From assembly GCA_032622095.1 (NCBI GenBank), contig CP136066.1:147093559-147157558 (forward strand): 64,000 nt of DNA, in the 5' to 3' direction. Each line of letters begins with the position of its first letter. The first letter of the stretch is position 1. The notes under the pieces are model-generated. The model saw nothing but the letters and a program-made list of their open reading frames with translations, made no database searches and was not told the DNA's origin. The translations under genes were made by a program, and so were the position numbers. Positions 9,453-22,100 of this stretch are shown here, in pieces. Origin of the DNA: Siphonodentalium dalli (Eukaryota; Mollusca; Scaphopoda; Gadilida; Siphonodentaliidae).

Positions 9453-12252
9453 TGTAACGCCCAAGTGGTATGCACACCCACACGTGGTCTTCCCCACCCT
9501 CCGAGACTGATAAGATGACAAACTTCAGGAGACTTCCCAATGGAAGGACTCATGGAGTGTCTCCCGTCACATCACGAAGGTAACGAAGTCACATGTAAAC
9601 ATGCATATCACCAGGTGCTGATACATAAGCCAGGATTAACCAAGTAGTATTTATGAAATAGCCCCAGGAAAATAAGGTAAGGAGGCTGATTAGATATAAC
9701 AAAGACAGCAGAACTGTCTTTGTAATAAAGAAGGAGTTATTTGTAAAAGTATAAATTTAATTTGTTTTAAACTTTGAAATTATTAAACTTTAACATTAAC
9801 AATTTGTGAACACATTTTGTAACAACATTATATGTATGATAAACATGTGGCTGAGGTAATTTTGAGCAGATTTTATGACTAGAATATTTGACTATGAATG
9901 ACTTTAATAAAATAGTTATGAATATGAAATGAGTATGAGGCCATTTGATGTCTGTTTTGTAATGTCTAGAAGATGAAGAAATGTGAAATACTGTTAATTA
10001 AATAAATAAATAAATAAATAAATAAATTACTCCATGACATGAAATATTTGAATGCAAATGGAAAGATGAAAACTTTTATAGTTTAAATATTATACTTTAT
10101 AAGTGAATTATTTATAAGTATTTGAGCACTTAGTTATATGAAATATTTACATTAAAAATGAGCTCTTGAAAACAACTTAAGTTGTTTTGAATAAAACTAT
10201 ATATTTACAACATTACAAGACAAGGGACATCACAAACAAATTACGAAACATGTATCATATGTATCTAATTCTATTGTTTTATGAGATCCCTTAAATATCT
10301 GCAGATAATGGTTGGTCTATAAACTCTATATGAGACCTTAAAATAGCAATGATCTATATAAAATAACCACCACTGTTACTTCTTCCACACAGGATAACTT
10401 TTCCACACAGGCCAACTTTTCCACACAGGCTTAAATATAAAACAGTCCACACAGGCCACTACTACCCCACACAGGCTAATTAATTAAAGTAAGATGAAAC
10501 ATTTAGATTTGAAATAATGCGTTTGACTTCCACAATTTGAAATCCAATATGTTTTATATAAAAAGCTATAAAACTACTATAAAAATAGAAATATGATTTA
10601 TTGGATTTAACACGCCAAGCGTCAAAGTGTTTTGTGACTAAATATTTAGACCCCAGCGAAATTACCCGCTAAGTGGGAAATTTAGCTTAAGTTTAAATAT
10701 AAGTTAATATTTTGCAGAGTTCCCAAAATTGGGACTTTGTTTTATTTGGCACAATTACCTGCCAAAGTACAACTTAGTTACTTAAGACTTAGCAAATTTT
10801 ACATGCTAAGCAGGAAATGCTATTTATTTAAAGAAGCAGAATATTTTACTTGCATAAATTATTCTACTTAGAATGTGATAACTATGTTATTTGCATAATA
10901 AATGATGAAATGGGTAAAGTCAGACTTAGTGTCATCATGAGAATATTTTTTTACCCATGTATGAAGTGACTGGAACAGAACTAACCAGGCCTAGTTCAGT
11001 TCCATCCCAGGGTTCTGCATCGAATAATGCCTACTTTAAAATAAAATCTTTTAGAAATATGTGAGCATGAAATTAAATAGACGTTTTGAGAGAAACCCAA
11101 ATTCTCCAAAACATACAGGAAAACTATTTTAGTAAATATAATTATTTTACATAATTATGTTCCAATTAAATAGGCCCATATAGTTGTTCATGACATAACC
11201 ACTTTCGTACATGCATAGCTGCTCTATATTGGAGTTGGAATGGTCTCCACTTTGTTTATCTCCATTTGTCCTCGATAGTTATCCTCATATGGGAGTCGAG
11301 CCTCAGTTTCCCCTAATGGAAAGTTTGGAAACATATTCATTTGAGTGGTCCTATTTTAGTCTGCCACTTCAGACAATTCCACTCCATTTGCTGTTTTAGT
11401 ACCACCTCTTGTCATGGAGTCCTGATTACTATTACCTGTTTGGAACATACTAGTAGCCAACAATATAGATTTAACTAAAATTTATGTTTTGGAATACATG
11501 CTCACATAGAACATAATTAGAAAAGTTTGTTTTAAAATAGTTAAAGTGCCTATAAAGTTAATAAATAATGACTTAGAAACTTTACCTATTACTTTAGAAT
11601 AAATAACTAATCCTAGAATAACAAAGCACAAAGTCCGAATCCTACACAAGAATAACACAGAAGATGATTTAGAAATTATAAATGATGCAGAATCTTGAAT
11701 GTCAGATTTCAAGGAATAATATACCTTTTAAATTCTGCAAGATTTTTGAGCCAATGAGAAGGCCGGAAATTTCTGCAGAGTTTAAGACCAATGAAACAAC
11801 TTCTGCGAGATTTCTCTTTGCAGAAGAAATAGTGCGTAGTTAAAACGTCAATAGCGTCATCAAAAATAAATAAATGATACATAATTTGTATGCATAATAT
11901 AGAAATCATTTAGATATGAGTGATTTTTATGTATTCCATGATAAATATGCGTCATATATGATGTGAGGACCCGATGAAGTGAAACCACGAACGCCGAACC
12001 TGAACTACGGCAAGATGGCGGCGCCCATGAGAAAACAAAACATCGCCGATCATAAAGTGATTTGCACTTATAAATCAACGATTACTGAATATGAAGTTAT
12101 TATATATAACACCACTTGAAGCGGAATACCTCTTAAATAAGGTGTGAAAGTAAGACCGGGTTTTATTAACTTTTTTTCCGATATATTTGTGAATATAAAG
12201 TTTGGAAATATTTATGTTAGGAAATGCATGTATAAAAATGCATTTCCTCACA
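9453..12252 (-). repeat. Right LTR (5' LTR of the minus-strand element)
   Basis: A 2.8-kb copy of the left LTR, starting TGTAACGCCC and ending TTTCCTCACA on the + strand. The YY1-type promoter block recurs at about 11975-12115. This copy drives the element, so its transcript would run antisense through intron 2 of the fibrinogen gene. Confidence 0.93.
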
Positions 12253-12566
12253 AATAGCTGCCCTGGTGTTTGCAACATGACAGGGGTAGAAATTCTAACA
12301 ACTGTCGGTTTGCAACAGCCAATTAAAACAATTATTAAAATATTTGTTTTAATGTTTTGTACACATCATGGCTTTCCTCGATTCGGTACTTTTTCTTAAC
12401 AGCATCACTTAGCCCCATCAGCATCATCATGAGCAAACAAATTATCAGAACTCACCAACATCACAGCAAATTAGCAGGACCACTTAACCATAGTTGTATA
12501 TATCCATCGTCCAGTTTCTTTTTAATGCTCAACCATTTGACTGTTCATATATATTGCTTTGTTCAT

Positions 12567-13156
12567 TTAAATATTAACGGGATTCTCAGGGGGGGGGTCG
12601 GAAAATAATTTCAGGCACGTATGGCATTTTTTCCCTTTCGATCATTTTTTGTACCCACCCACCCCCACCTCCAAATTTTTTTCCGTTTTCGGCAGTTTTT
12701 TCCGACCATTTTTTGACAGCCACCCCCCCTTTTAACACTAAAACAGAGATTTGCGGGGGGAAATTCACTGTAAATAGCTGTATATGAATTCTGTGCATAC
12801 TATTTATCATGGATGTTAACATGGACATGTAAATAGGAATGAGTCATTTTGAGGTCATTCGGCCCCAAAAACATGGCTGCCAGCGGCCATCTTGGATTTC
12901 AAAATTTGCAACAAAATACAACACGATGACTGCCTGCAGTCAGTTTACAGTTAGAATTACATTATTTCTCTCATTCAAAGTGGGTTTGAAGCCCAACTCA
13001 TTGCCAAAACTCTAAAAAACAAGCATGAAATTTTTTTTTTTAGTTGCCGAAAAAATTGCTTGTTGGTGGCTTTGACCACCCACCCACCCCGGCATACGTG
13101 CCGGAAAATTTTGTTTCACCCCCCCCCCCCCCCCTGGGATTCTGCGTAATATTTAA
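12567..13156. mobile_element. TTAA-flanked MITE with G/C-run ends
   Basis: Inverted ends share TTAAATATTA, a GAATC block, a run of 8-17 G and GGCACGTATG(C/G)C (12567-12632 against 13156-13085). TTAA lies at each end. The interior is non-coding and includes a GCCATCTTGG word at about 12888. No transposase is present. The TTAA ends suggest piggyBac-like mobilisation, which is an inference. Confidence 0.6.
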
Positions 13157-13199
13157 GAAATTTATTTTTTGTGATGTTTGGGGCACCGTTCTTACATTG

Positions 13200-14345
13200 A
13201 TTACCTTATTTTGTGATATCAATAGTTCATTTTTGTGATATAAAAAAAATGAACATATGATCTCACAAAATCGAATTTATGATATCATTAAATATTTTAT
13301 AATATCACAAAATTATTTCATGATATCACAAAATTATTTTAAGATATCACTAATTCGATTTTGTGATATCATAAATTCATTTTTTGATATAGAATTTAAT
13401 TTGTGATACATGTATACCTAATTCATTTTGTGATATCAATAAATAGAAATAATAATTATTGATATCTATAAATGCTTACTTATTTTATGATATCATATAT
13501 TCGATTTTGTGATATCACAAAATTAATGTATGATATCACTAATTCCATTTTGTGACATCTTAAATTTATTTTGTGATATCACTAATTCCCGAAAATTTTA
13601 TGTTATCACAAATCGAATTATTGATATCACTAAATCCTTACAATTTGGTGATATCAATAATTCGATTTTGTGATATCCAAAGATGAATTTATGATATCAC
13701 AAATTGGAATTAGTGATATATTATAATATTTAATGATATTATATATACGATTTTTTTTATATCATGTATTCATTTAGTGATATCATAAAATGAATTATCG
13801 ATATTACTAAATATGTAATAAATAGAAGAACGGCGCCCGTGAGTCCGTGAATTGGTGATATCATAAAATCGAATTTATGATATCATAAAAAAACTAGTAT
13901 TTATTGATATCACAAAATTAACATATGATATAACTAATTCGAATTAGTGATATCAAAAAATTAATTTAAGATATCATAAAATCGAATATATGATATAACA
14001 AAATAGAAAGCATTTAGTGATATCAATAATTCGATGTTGTTATATCATAAATTCGTTTTATGATATCAATGCATATTTCACTAAATACATTTACTGATAT
14101 CAATAGTCTTTTCATCCGAATTATTGATATCACAAATGAATATATGATTTCACAACTTCGAATAAATTATATCACAAAATGAATATATAGTATCATAAAA
14201 TCGAATATGTAATATCACTAAATGCTTACAATTTTATGATATCATATATTCGATTTTGTGACATCATATATTCATGTTGTGTTATCACAAAATTAATTAT
14301 TATTATTAGCACAAAATAGGAAATAAATGGAAGAACGGCGCCCAT
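13200..14345. repeat. GATATC-saturated AT-rich block
   Basis: About 27 GATATC hexamers occur here, mostly as TGATATCA within TTTTGTGATATCACAAAAT-like words, spaced 15-50 bp apart with no fixed period. TCGATTTTGTGATATC and its complement alternate, so the block can fold back on itself many times. A tail motif, aataaatagaagaacggcgccc, occurs at about 13817 and in near-identical form at about 14321. A shorter relative with the same tail lies at 20270-20365. Not coding in any frame. Confidence 0.85.
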
Positions 14346-14754
14346 AGTGATGTTATTAAGAAGATATCAAATTGATTGCATTGATATTATATGCGCATGA
14401 TGCAAGTGCGGTAGAAATTAAATTGGCATCAGTTTTGTGAAAAGTCGTGATTTTAATTTGAAAACCAGAATCGACCAACATTCCGTTCTAAGGGTGCATT
14501 TACATTGCCATAGAACTGTACACAGATCTACACGCAGACAGTGTAAACGGGTTGATATAGAAATGCACACAGAAAGAGAACGGTATTAGTTCGTGTGAGC
14601 AAAAATCGTATCGGCTATTCGTCACGGTCAACACCGAAGCATTGCGCCAGGCAAATCTGTTTTGATTAATTGTTACTCAGGCTTTGCGAATGTGTTTTAG
14701 TTTTCGTTATCATTTCAACCCGTGTATTTCGAATATTGAACACGGACAGGGACG

Positions 14755-15170
14755 TGGCGACTGGGGGTGGGGGTGGGGGGTTGTCTGACCTCCAACTTTT
14801 GTGAAAATTTTCAACAGTTGGAAATTTCATACCTGACACAATGATCTTGTAGTTTGATTTTCAAACATTTTATTGGGGGGGGGGGGGGAATTGTTTTCGG
14901 ACCAATATTTGCATAATTTCCAGCTTTTTATCAAAATTTTGGGCTGGAATGGTTATCAGCTGGAAAATTTCCAACCTTGTGCGGGCGGGTGTCAGGTTGG
15001 AAATGTTCAACACTTGGAAAGATTGTGTCTCCTGGTCCTTCCCCGTGGCCAGTCAAAAACCGTTAGTTGATTTAAGAAAACAATATTGTCGTACATTGGG
15101 TCAAAATTGTCACTGGAAATGTCATCAGTTGGAAATTTTACTACATTTGGTCAAATAATTGGTGTTGTAG
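14755..15170. repeat. GGAAATTTCCAAC-type dispersed repeat, copy 1
   Basis: Starts near CAGGGACGTGGCGAC with G runs (14764-14780, 14875-14889) and repeats TTGGAAATTT and AAATTTCCAAC palindromic words, ending near TGGCCAGTCAAAAACCG. Relatives are at 45240-45920 (inverted) and 58630-58950. No coding content. Confidence 0.65.
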
Positions 15171-15566
15171 GGTGGATACCCATTCCATACCGATCCAAAC
15201 TGCCCACCGTCCAGATGGTGTCAAACAGGAGACCTATATATATATATACATGTTGTGTGTATATATGTGTTATTCTTTCTTCGAACCATTATCAAGTGGT
15301 ATGAGAATACACTTTAAATACAAGCGCTAAAATCGAAATAAACCAGTTGTCTGTGAATGAAGACGTTTGTGTTAATTCTCGTACCGTATGCACGTTTATT
15401 TTGTCATCACACGCCTCAACATGCAGGTACTCACTTACACGGTGTGATTTGCGCACTTGACAAATCCTTTGAGTCTTTTTCATGATGCAAGGGGAAAATA
15501 AACGTGTGAGTCCGTGGGTTTAAAATCATTCTACAGTTTTCTGCCTATTTGTTTTTTCTCATAACA

Positions 15567-16250
15567 ATGTGGACTGACAGAGCGGTATCGCTTCTACTAG
15601 AGGAATTGCCAACACGGGAATCACTCTGGAATCTGAAGAGTAGGGGTTATAGGAATACCAATACCAAGACACGAGAGGTCGCAGAGCTTGTGGACATACT
15701 TCGGTCTGAAGTTGCGGATATGGACACCGACTCGCTGAAGAAAAAAATTTCGGAACTCAAAAGTCAATACCGTGAGGAAATAAGGAAGCAGCTGTTTTCA
15801 GAGAGAAGCGGTGTTGGTCAAGAGGATGTGTATGTTTCCAGGTGGAAAATTTTACAACAATCACATTTTTTCGATGATGGCAGCCAAGATGGTGGAAATC
15901 TTACAAACATTAATCCAAGAGCTGAAGAAGCCAATGATGTTGACAACGCAGAGCCAGGGACGTCATCATCTCGCAGATCTACAGGTACATCAGCCAGTGG
16001 GAAGAGAAAAGCAAACTGGCAAGAAAGGACTGCTGATGCAATTGTAACGTTAGCGTCCAACAGACAACAGCCAGAACTTGCAGATGATGAATGTGACGTG
16101 TTCGGGAAAACTGTCGCGTTTGGTGTGAGATCAATCACAGACCATGCAAAACGAGTGCGCCTGATGTACAACATTCAAACTGCAATTTTTCTTGCCAAGG
16201 ATGTGCCTCTTCAACCCATGGCATGTTTCCCTCCATCCAGCAACCAGTGA
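15567..16250 (+). CDS. MADF-domain protein of the Harbinger element
   Basis: A 227-codon frame if started at the second methionine (MWTDRAVSLLLEEL), which places the MADF domain right at the N-terminus; an upstream ATG at 15549 adds six residues. Residues 1-90 fit MADF: a WTD start, an LWNLKSRGYRN segment, then KKKISELKSQYREEIRK and later VSRWKILQQSHFF. The middle is serine-rich and low-complexity; the C-terminus has short helices. In Harbinger elements such a protein helps carry the transposase to the nucleus and to DNA (family knowledge). The frame is intact, unlike the transposase. Confidence 0.8.
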   Translation: MWTDRAVSLLLEELPTRESLWNLKSRGYRNTNTKTREVAELVDILRSEVADMDTDSLKKKISELKSQYREEIRKQLFSERSGVGQEDVYVSRWKILQQSHFFDDGSQDGGNLTNINPRAEEANDVDNAEPGTSSSRRSTGTSASGKRKANWQERTADAIVTLASNRQQPELADDECDVFGKTVAFGVRSITDHAKRVRLMYNIQTAIFLAKDVPLQPMACFPPSSNQ

Positions 16251-16664
16251 CTTTCTGAACATGTGTGTAATGTTTTCTCTGTTATTGTTGGCTATATAAA
16301 TAATGTTTGAATACACTTGAACAGGATTGGATCTGTTTTCTCTGCAACTGCATGGTGCAATTCCATAACATGTTATCTACATTAACTTGCAACAGAGAGT
16401 TTTAGAAAATGGAAACAGTGAGCATTTATACCCGTATATGCCCATTAGAAATGTATATTTAATATGTTCACTAAATCCAAATAGGCCATCGGTCAGCACA
16501 TATGGAATACAACGAGCAGTTTTGTAACTAATGACATGCGTTACCCGATATTGTATGTATACATTGTCACGATAGGCCGCCGGAATTTATTTTATGTGGC
16601 TTGCGTTTGACGGGGATATGTAAATAGTATTTATGAAATGTATTTATGTACAGTTATGATAGTT

Positions 16665-17140
16665 TTAAAAGTATTCAGTCCGATTAGACGCTCCTAAATT
16701 GCTATTGCTTTGGCTTGGGTGTAACAAATATTTGCTTCGAGTCGAGGAACCCACCCATCAAAGCTCAGGTTGATTAGATATCGATGTTTGAAGTTTGTTA
16801 ATATTTAGATATCTGGCACAAAAATTCTCCAGATCCTCGTGCTCAAACGGACAAATTGCGGTTGTAAGATGGATAACTCTAAAATCAAGCGGTTACAATT
16901 AACAATAATAACCACTGGATTTTAGAGTTATTCACCTAACAACCGCAATTTGTCCATTTGAGCACGAGGATCTGAAGAAGTTTTGGGCCAGAGCTCCATA
17001 AATTAACAATCTTCAAACATCGATATCTAATCAATCTGAGCATTGATGGGTTGATTCCTCGGCTCTAAACAAACATAGTTTACCATCGAAGCCAAAGAGA
17101 TATTGATTTAGGAGCGTCTAAACGGATTGAGTACCTTTAA
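16665..17140. mobile_element. 476-bp fold-back MITE nested in the Harbinger element
   Basis: Almost the whole length is an inverted repeat. The left arm runs through AGACGCTCCTAAAT, GAGTCGAGGAACCCACCCATCA and CGTGCTCAAACGGACAAATT; the right arm repeats this in reverse order and strand. TTAA stands at each end (16665-16668, 17137-17140). Non-coding. It lies between the two Harbinger genes. Confidence 0.85.
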
Positions 17141-17544
17141 TAGTAGTTAGTTCCGACGCGATAAAAACAGAACGGGCGCTAAAATATCAGACATTATCCT
17201 ATGTGGAACGTTTCACCAATATATATAATTCTTAATGGAGCTGATCATTCATCTATTCATCGATGTGATAATCAATGCACATGCCTGCAACAAAAAACAT
17301 GTACATAATCGGCCCTTCGCAACAATAAAATCACAAAACCTTTTCGAATGACATTTCACGTTCATTTATTCACCTCATAACACGATTCTAATGGTACAAA
17401 AGAGAGAAGCCGCAGTCTCATAAAATTTGACTGAAAAGATCAGTTTTTATTAGAATAAACCACCGTTAATACTATGGCTGGCGCTTTATTCTTTTAAAAA
17501 CGTATATATCCTGTCAAAGTTCTAGTGACTATGCAAACATCCAG

Positions 17545-19264
17545 TTATTCAGCCAAACCCCACTGAAAGTTAACTGCACCTTCACAGAAGAAATAGTCGG
17601 TGAGTTCCTCACGAATGTCACGTCCGCTAAGAGCTGTGTATTCTATGTTCACAACTGAAGTGTCGTTGTCAGGTGGACTCCGGCTGTCGTCACTGGGTGT
17701 TTGGAGTTGACCGTCTGCGACGTTGTCAACACTAGTATTCCCCTCCTCGTCAAAGATAACCATATCTTCGCTCTCGGGGTCTGTAATGTTAGAGGTGTAA
17801 ACAGTATCCCGCTTGTCGATCAAAAAATTATGCAATGCGACACACGCCCTAACCACATGTTTGTCTTTTCTACCTTCAGTGGAATCGTGGTTCGTAGAAT
17901 TCTGAATTTGGCTGACATGATTCCAAAAGCGTTTTCCACGATCCTTCGAGCCCGACTCTGTCTATAATTGAAAACCTTCTCATCCCCAACAGCGGTTGAT
18001 CTTGGGTATGGCTTCAAGAGTGTAGTACTTAGTGAGAAAGCGTCATCTCCAATAAGATAGTATGGTGTCTCTGTAGTTCGGCCGGGGAGTTTAGAGGGTG
18101 GTGGCAATCCGGAGGCATCTACCAAAGATTTAAGAGGTCCATAGTTAAAAATCGTTGAATCTGATTGGCTGCCTGGTGATCCGATGCACGATCCGTGCAT
18201 CAGAGTCCGCGACAGCAAGCAATACGATGGAGTGTCGTTTCTTATAGTTCCAATATAAAGAACCACTTCGCGCTGGCGCCACGATGTTCACATGCTTACC
18301 ATCGATGGCCACAAAACAGTGAGGAAACTGCCATCTCTTTTCGAATCATCGTGCGATTTCAAGCTTATCCATTGCATCAGTTGGTTCGCGGAGGTGGTCG
18401 ACTTTAAGTACTTGATATATGGCCGAGCACACATCTGGGACAAATATGCACATTGCAGAATCAGAAATCAGAAACTCTGTCCGCAACTCTTTGTACGATG
18501 CCCCAGAAGCCAAGTATCGCAGAGTGACACAAAGTTTTTGATACGGTGTCAACGCTTTCCGAAGTTGCGTGTCGCGTTTCATTATCAATGGTGTTACCCG
18601 CTCAAGTAGATCGTCAACATTTGGCCCTGTCATCCTGCAAAAGATTAAACAAATTAGGTATAGTTTATACGACATATGTTTTGCAATGTTATCATCGCGT
18701 ACCGATTAAACGTTAGGATAAATTCGTGGGGTTAGAATCAGCCCATGCATGAGATGCATCCCGTCCCTGATATATATGCAAGGTTTTAAAGTGAAAACAC
18801 AGGGAATTGGTTTCCCGATACACATATATGTAACCTATCAAAATAGCATAGCATATAGTATACGTGACGTACCATGTATACAAGTTTTCGGATAAACTAA
18901 GAACGATAACTCTAGAGTGGACATACGGCTATTGCGGTTATGCTATCCTGATATCATTGATATATATATACTTTTATATATACGGACATCTGACATGTAT
19001 CAACACATCCTTTGGGTGGGGTCATGTTGTGCTTTGTGTACCAAAGTAAAGAACTCACCTCATGTACGCCTGGAAACTTTCTCCGTCAGTTTCCCTCATT
19101 CGATTTAGACAATTCTCAGAAAATCCGGTGCGCTCTCTTTCTGTGTCAGTAGCCCACGGCCGGGCCCACCATCTCCTGCTTCTCCTAGACTCTGTTGAGT
19201 ATATCAGCAACGATGCTGACGCGGCACATACCAAATCGGTGTTGTCTGCTGATAGTTGATCCAT
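17545..19264 (-). pseudogene. Harbinger DDE transposase (HARBI1-like), decayed
   Basis: Exon 1 (19264-19059) encodes an N-terminus with RRWWARPW and FQAYMR, ending at a GTGAGT donor. Exon 2 starts at 18634 after TTTGCAG, and the join keeps the frame. Exon 2 has MTGPNVDDLLERVTPLI, LRYLASGASYKEL and, after an in-frame TGA near 18344, the first catalytic aspartate in VAIDGKHV. A frameshift precedes GSPGSQSDSTIF (second aspartate) and another follows VENAFGIMSAKFRIL (catalytic glutamate). The C-terminus ends at 17545. So all three DDE residues survive but one stop and two frameshifts break the protein. The family cuts and pastes DNA at TWA sites. Confidence 0.88.
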
Positions 19265-19431
19265 TTTTATGTCTGGCCTAAACTGAAACGACTCGTAGTG
19301 AGTTGTCGATTAGCAGAGTACTTATCAGCGCGCGTTCACTATTAGTAATCATATTGTGATCACAGTAATGCGCGACACGTGACTTCATACAGATCTGTAT
19401 GTAGTTCTGTGTCAGTGTAAATGCACCCTAA

Positions 19432-21212
19432 GTACCATTTAAACATATTGATCATACATGCATGCCTGGGGACAGCTTCATCAACAAATGCCATAAGCTA
19501 ATCTTTAGATGCTCTTCATTTAACACGTAATGTGGATCTTATGAACATCCGTTCCCGTTTAAGAACGCAGCTCACAAAACAATCTTAAGACCATCTTATG
19601 GCATGTTCACATGTAGCTGCAAGAAAATATCTGCAAGAAAATATCAGGCACTAATGTATCCTGATATGTATTGCTGCAAAGATTACAAACGTGAGAACGC
19701 GGTGGTTTACCTGGCGATGATTGGTCTTAAAATTAGAACTGTATGAGTCGTGCTGGTTCAAGTGAATTGCTTCGGGTAAACAACATATAGTCCATATTGG
19801 CAATTCACAGCATTGTGGAATTCCCAACAGTTGAAATATTTACTTAAACACCCACCACTATCGCCAAATTTATATATATATATATATTGGCCTGTGTCAA
19901 TGGTACAACTGTATACCGAGAACAATCAAGAAATAAAGATGCATGCATCAGATCGTTCATGAATTATTTTACAAAGAATTGCTTTTAAAATCTGATACAA
20001 TATATGATGTATTAAATAACGTGTTATAGCTACTAAAGTATACGGTATATACTATACATGTTAGCTATATATATTTCTCTTTTAAAAGAGATAATGTGCA
20101 GTTATTAGTTTTATACTTGTTCTTGTTAATATCTGTCGTGGTTCGTGTTATCAAATTGTCTTTTTTTTCAACTGCCCTGCCAGCAACCAACTTAGAATTT
20201 TAAACAAATATTGTATTTAGTTCAAACACATTTCATTTTGCAAAAAATGTGTTTGGGCACACATGTTGCTATATATATTCGATTTTGTGATCTCATATAA
20301 TCATGTTGTGATATCAAAAATTGAATTATAGATATGACGCCATATGTAATAAATAGAAGAACGGCACGGACAGAATACCATAATTCCCAAATAAACAAAG
20401 AAGGGTAACTCTAGAATGAAAAACGCAAACAGCCTCATTGGCCCCTTCTTTTGAAAAAGCCTCCCGATGGCTAATTTCCGTATCAAATTTTATTCAGATC
20501 GGACGGAGCGAGTTGGATATAGCAGTATTTATTATATTTCACCGAACAATTTGAACTTGTAGAATGCATACATAGCCGTATCCTATACCAAACACCAAAT
20601 GCTGGACTAACTGTTCAACTACCCTTCATAAGACGTTAATAGAAATCAAGTACAACTCGTTTCACTGAGCACAAATATGATTATCTTCTTACCGATATAA
20701 ACAGTTTAAAAGAAACATAATCGTCGCAACAATGTGTTGAAATTAACTGAAACGCGCAGTATTTAAGTTTTGTTTTGAATGCACGAAAACTCGAAACTGT
20801 ATATACCACATTGTGAATTCAACCTAATGTTGCAACTTCGCAAGTTGACGTTGTTCCTGTGAAAAAAATATTCGGAGTAATGGTTTAATTTCATTTGGGG
20901 ACGGCTTATTAAATCCGTGGACACATTTCTGTGTATATGTTCTCAGGATTGTTGCCTCTTTTCGTTGCTTTTTGCATGTGAGTTTGGCATATAAGGCCTT
21001 ACCGGTATAGTGTTCTAAATTTAGCACGATACTATTCAAGTATAGTAGTGGCTAAATTTAGCATAACACTACACCATATATATGACATAGCTATCGACCA
21101 ATCAGAAGGCGTCATTTCTGGGTCATGTGACATATAGGTATATAGAACATTATGTCGGCCACTTCCACTTATTAGTTTGATATCCAGTCAGAAAGTTGCA
21201 AATAAAATACGT
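19432..21212 (+). other. Intron 2 remainder between Harbinger element and MITE
   Basis: No gene. It contains a (TA)n run at 19869-19888, a GATATC-block fragment with the same tail motif (20270-20365), a piece at 20390-20520 that resembles a dispersed repeat (SEE: ACTCTAGAATGAAAAACG), and an imperfect 65-bp palindrome at about 21008-21072. Confidence 0.5.
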
Positions 21213-21696
21213 TTAAAGGTACTCAATCCGATCAGACGCTCCTAGATTACTTTTTCTTTGGCTTCTGTGGTAAAATATATTTGATTCGAGTCGAGGAACA
21301 CCCACCCATCAAAGCTCAGAGGGATCAGATATCGATTTTTTAAAGTTTTTTTCTCGAGATGTGTAATAATATGTGACCCAGAAACACGTGGTCAAACGGA
21401 GGGTCTCGGTCAAAATTGCAGATGAAGATGGATAACTCTAAATTCAAGTGGTAATACGGTCAAATTTCGTGATACTTTAGTGATAATACGGCCATATTGT
21501 GTTGAACAAAATGTTCATAAATAACAAGTTTTGGGAAAGTTGATACCTTAGTGGTTAGCATTAGTTTGTTGCAATAAATCGATTCTGATAACTAAAGCGT
21601 AATTTGAAGAAATGTTGTTGTTGTATCTTGATGGTATGGGGACCGACTGTTTGGATTGGGTATGGGGACCGTCTGTTTGGATTGATTACCTCTAAA
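21213..21696. mobile_element. Diverged relative of the 476-bp TTAA MITE
   Basis: The left end (TTTAAAGGTACTCAATCCG, then AGACGCTCCTAGATTAC and GAGTCGAGGAACAC) matches the MITE at 16665 closely. The right end is weaker, with GGATTGATTACCTCTAAAG at about 21678-21696. It stops just before the fibrinogen exon at 21724. A further lone right end, CGGATTGAGTACCTTTAA, is at 24245-24262, beyond that exon. Confidence 0.6.
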
Positions 21697-21723
21697 GTTT
21701 TAAACGAACTCTTTTTTATACAG

Positions 21724-22100
21724 ACTGCAAGGATATGAGAGACGCTGGATTGTTCATGGATGGTGTGTACACTATTCAACCGACCGGATCAGCAGAGGAG
21801 GTCGTATGCGACATGAACACAGACGGGGGCGGATGGACGGTGTTTCAACAGAGATGCAATGGGAAAGTCGATTTCTACATGAATTGGGCGGACTATGTCG
21901 AAGGTTTCGGAAACTGGTCGACAGCATGCGACGAGTACTGGCTCGGGCTGGAGACGACTCACCAGATGACGCAGATGGGTCCAACCGAACTTTATGTCAA
22001 ACTGACCACACCGAACGGAGCATACAGATACGCCAAATACTCAAATTTCGCTCTCAACAACATGACAGACACCAACTACAGAATCACAACGACCTACGAC
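21724..22100 (+). CDS. Exon 3, first part: N-terminal half of fibrinogen domain
   Basis: Starts after TTTTTTATACAG in phase 1 and encodes the DC start of a fibrinogen C-terminal domain, followed by GVYTIQP, VVCDMNTDGGGWTVFQQR, WADYVEGFG and YWLGLE, all standard FReD motifs. It ends at TACGAC where the LINE enters; the frame then runs on into LINE sequence to a stop at 22746-22748. Tachylectin/ficolin-type domains bind sugars through the C-terminal half, which is cut off here. Confidence 0.92.

Larger units (their letters stand above)
3938..12252 (-). mobile_element. Gag-only LTR retrotransposon with 2.8-kb LTRs
   Basis: Two near-identical direct repeats (3938-6757 and 9453-12252) begin TGTAACGCCC and end TTTCCTCACA on the + strand, flanked by AATA at 3934-3937 and 12253-12256 (a 4-bp target duplication). 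The element is transcribed from the minus strand: PBS beside the right LTR, PPT beside the left LTR, gag frames between. The internal part is only about 2.7 kb. It holds gag and a zinc-finger ORF, with no protease, reverse transcriptase, RNase H or integrase. It therefore resembles the TR-GAG class of non-autonomous elements, first named in plants, and would need enzymes from a Ty3/Gypsy-like partner. It lies in intron 2 of the fibrinogen gene, antisense to it. The LTRs look only slightly diverged, so insertion is fairly recent. Confidence 0.9.
14493..19428. mobile_element. PIF/Harbinger DNA transposon, full length, decayed
   Basis: Ends are inverted repeats starting GGGTGCATTTACA and sharing AGAACT and CAGATCT further in. 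TAA lies directly outside both ends (14490-14492, 19429-19431), the 3-bp duplication typical of this superfamily. The 4.9-kb interior carries the two genes expected of a Harbinger element, a MADF/Myb-like DNA-binding protein on + and a DDE transposase on -, pointing towards each other. A 476-bp MITE and a GGAAATTTCC repeat have inserted into it. The transposase has a stop and frameshifts, so this copy is not autonomous. Confidence 0.9.

Noticed and set aside
17820-19264. Host HARBI1 gene rather than a transposon
   Set aside because: It lies inside intact TIRs with TAA duplications and carries a stop and frameshifts.
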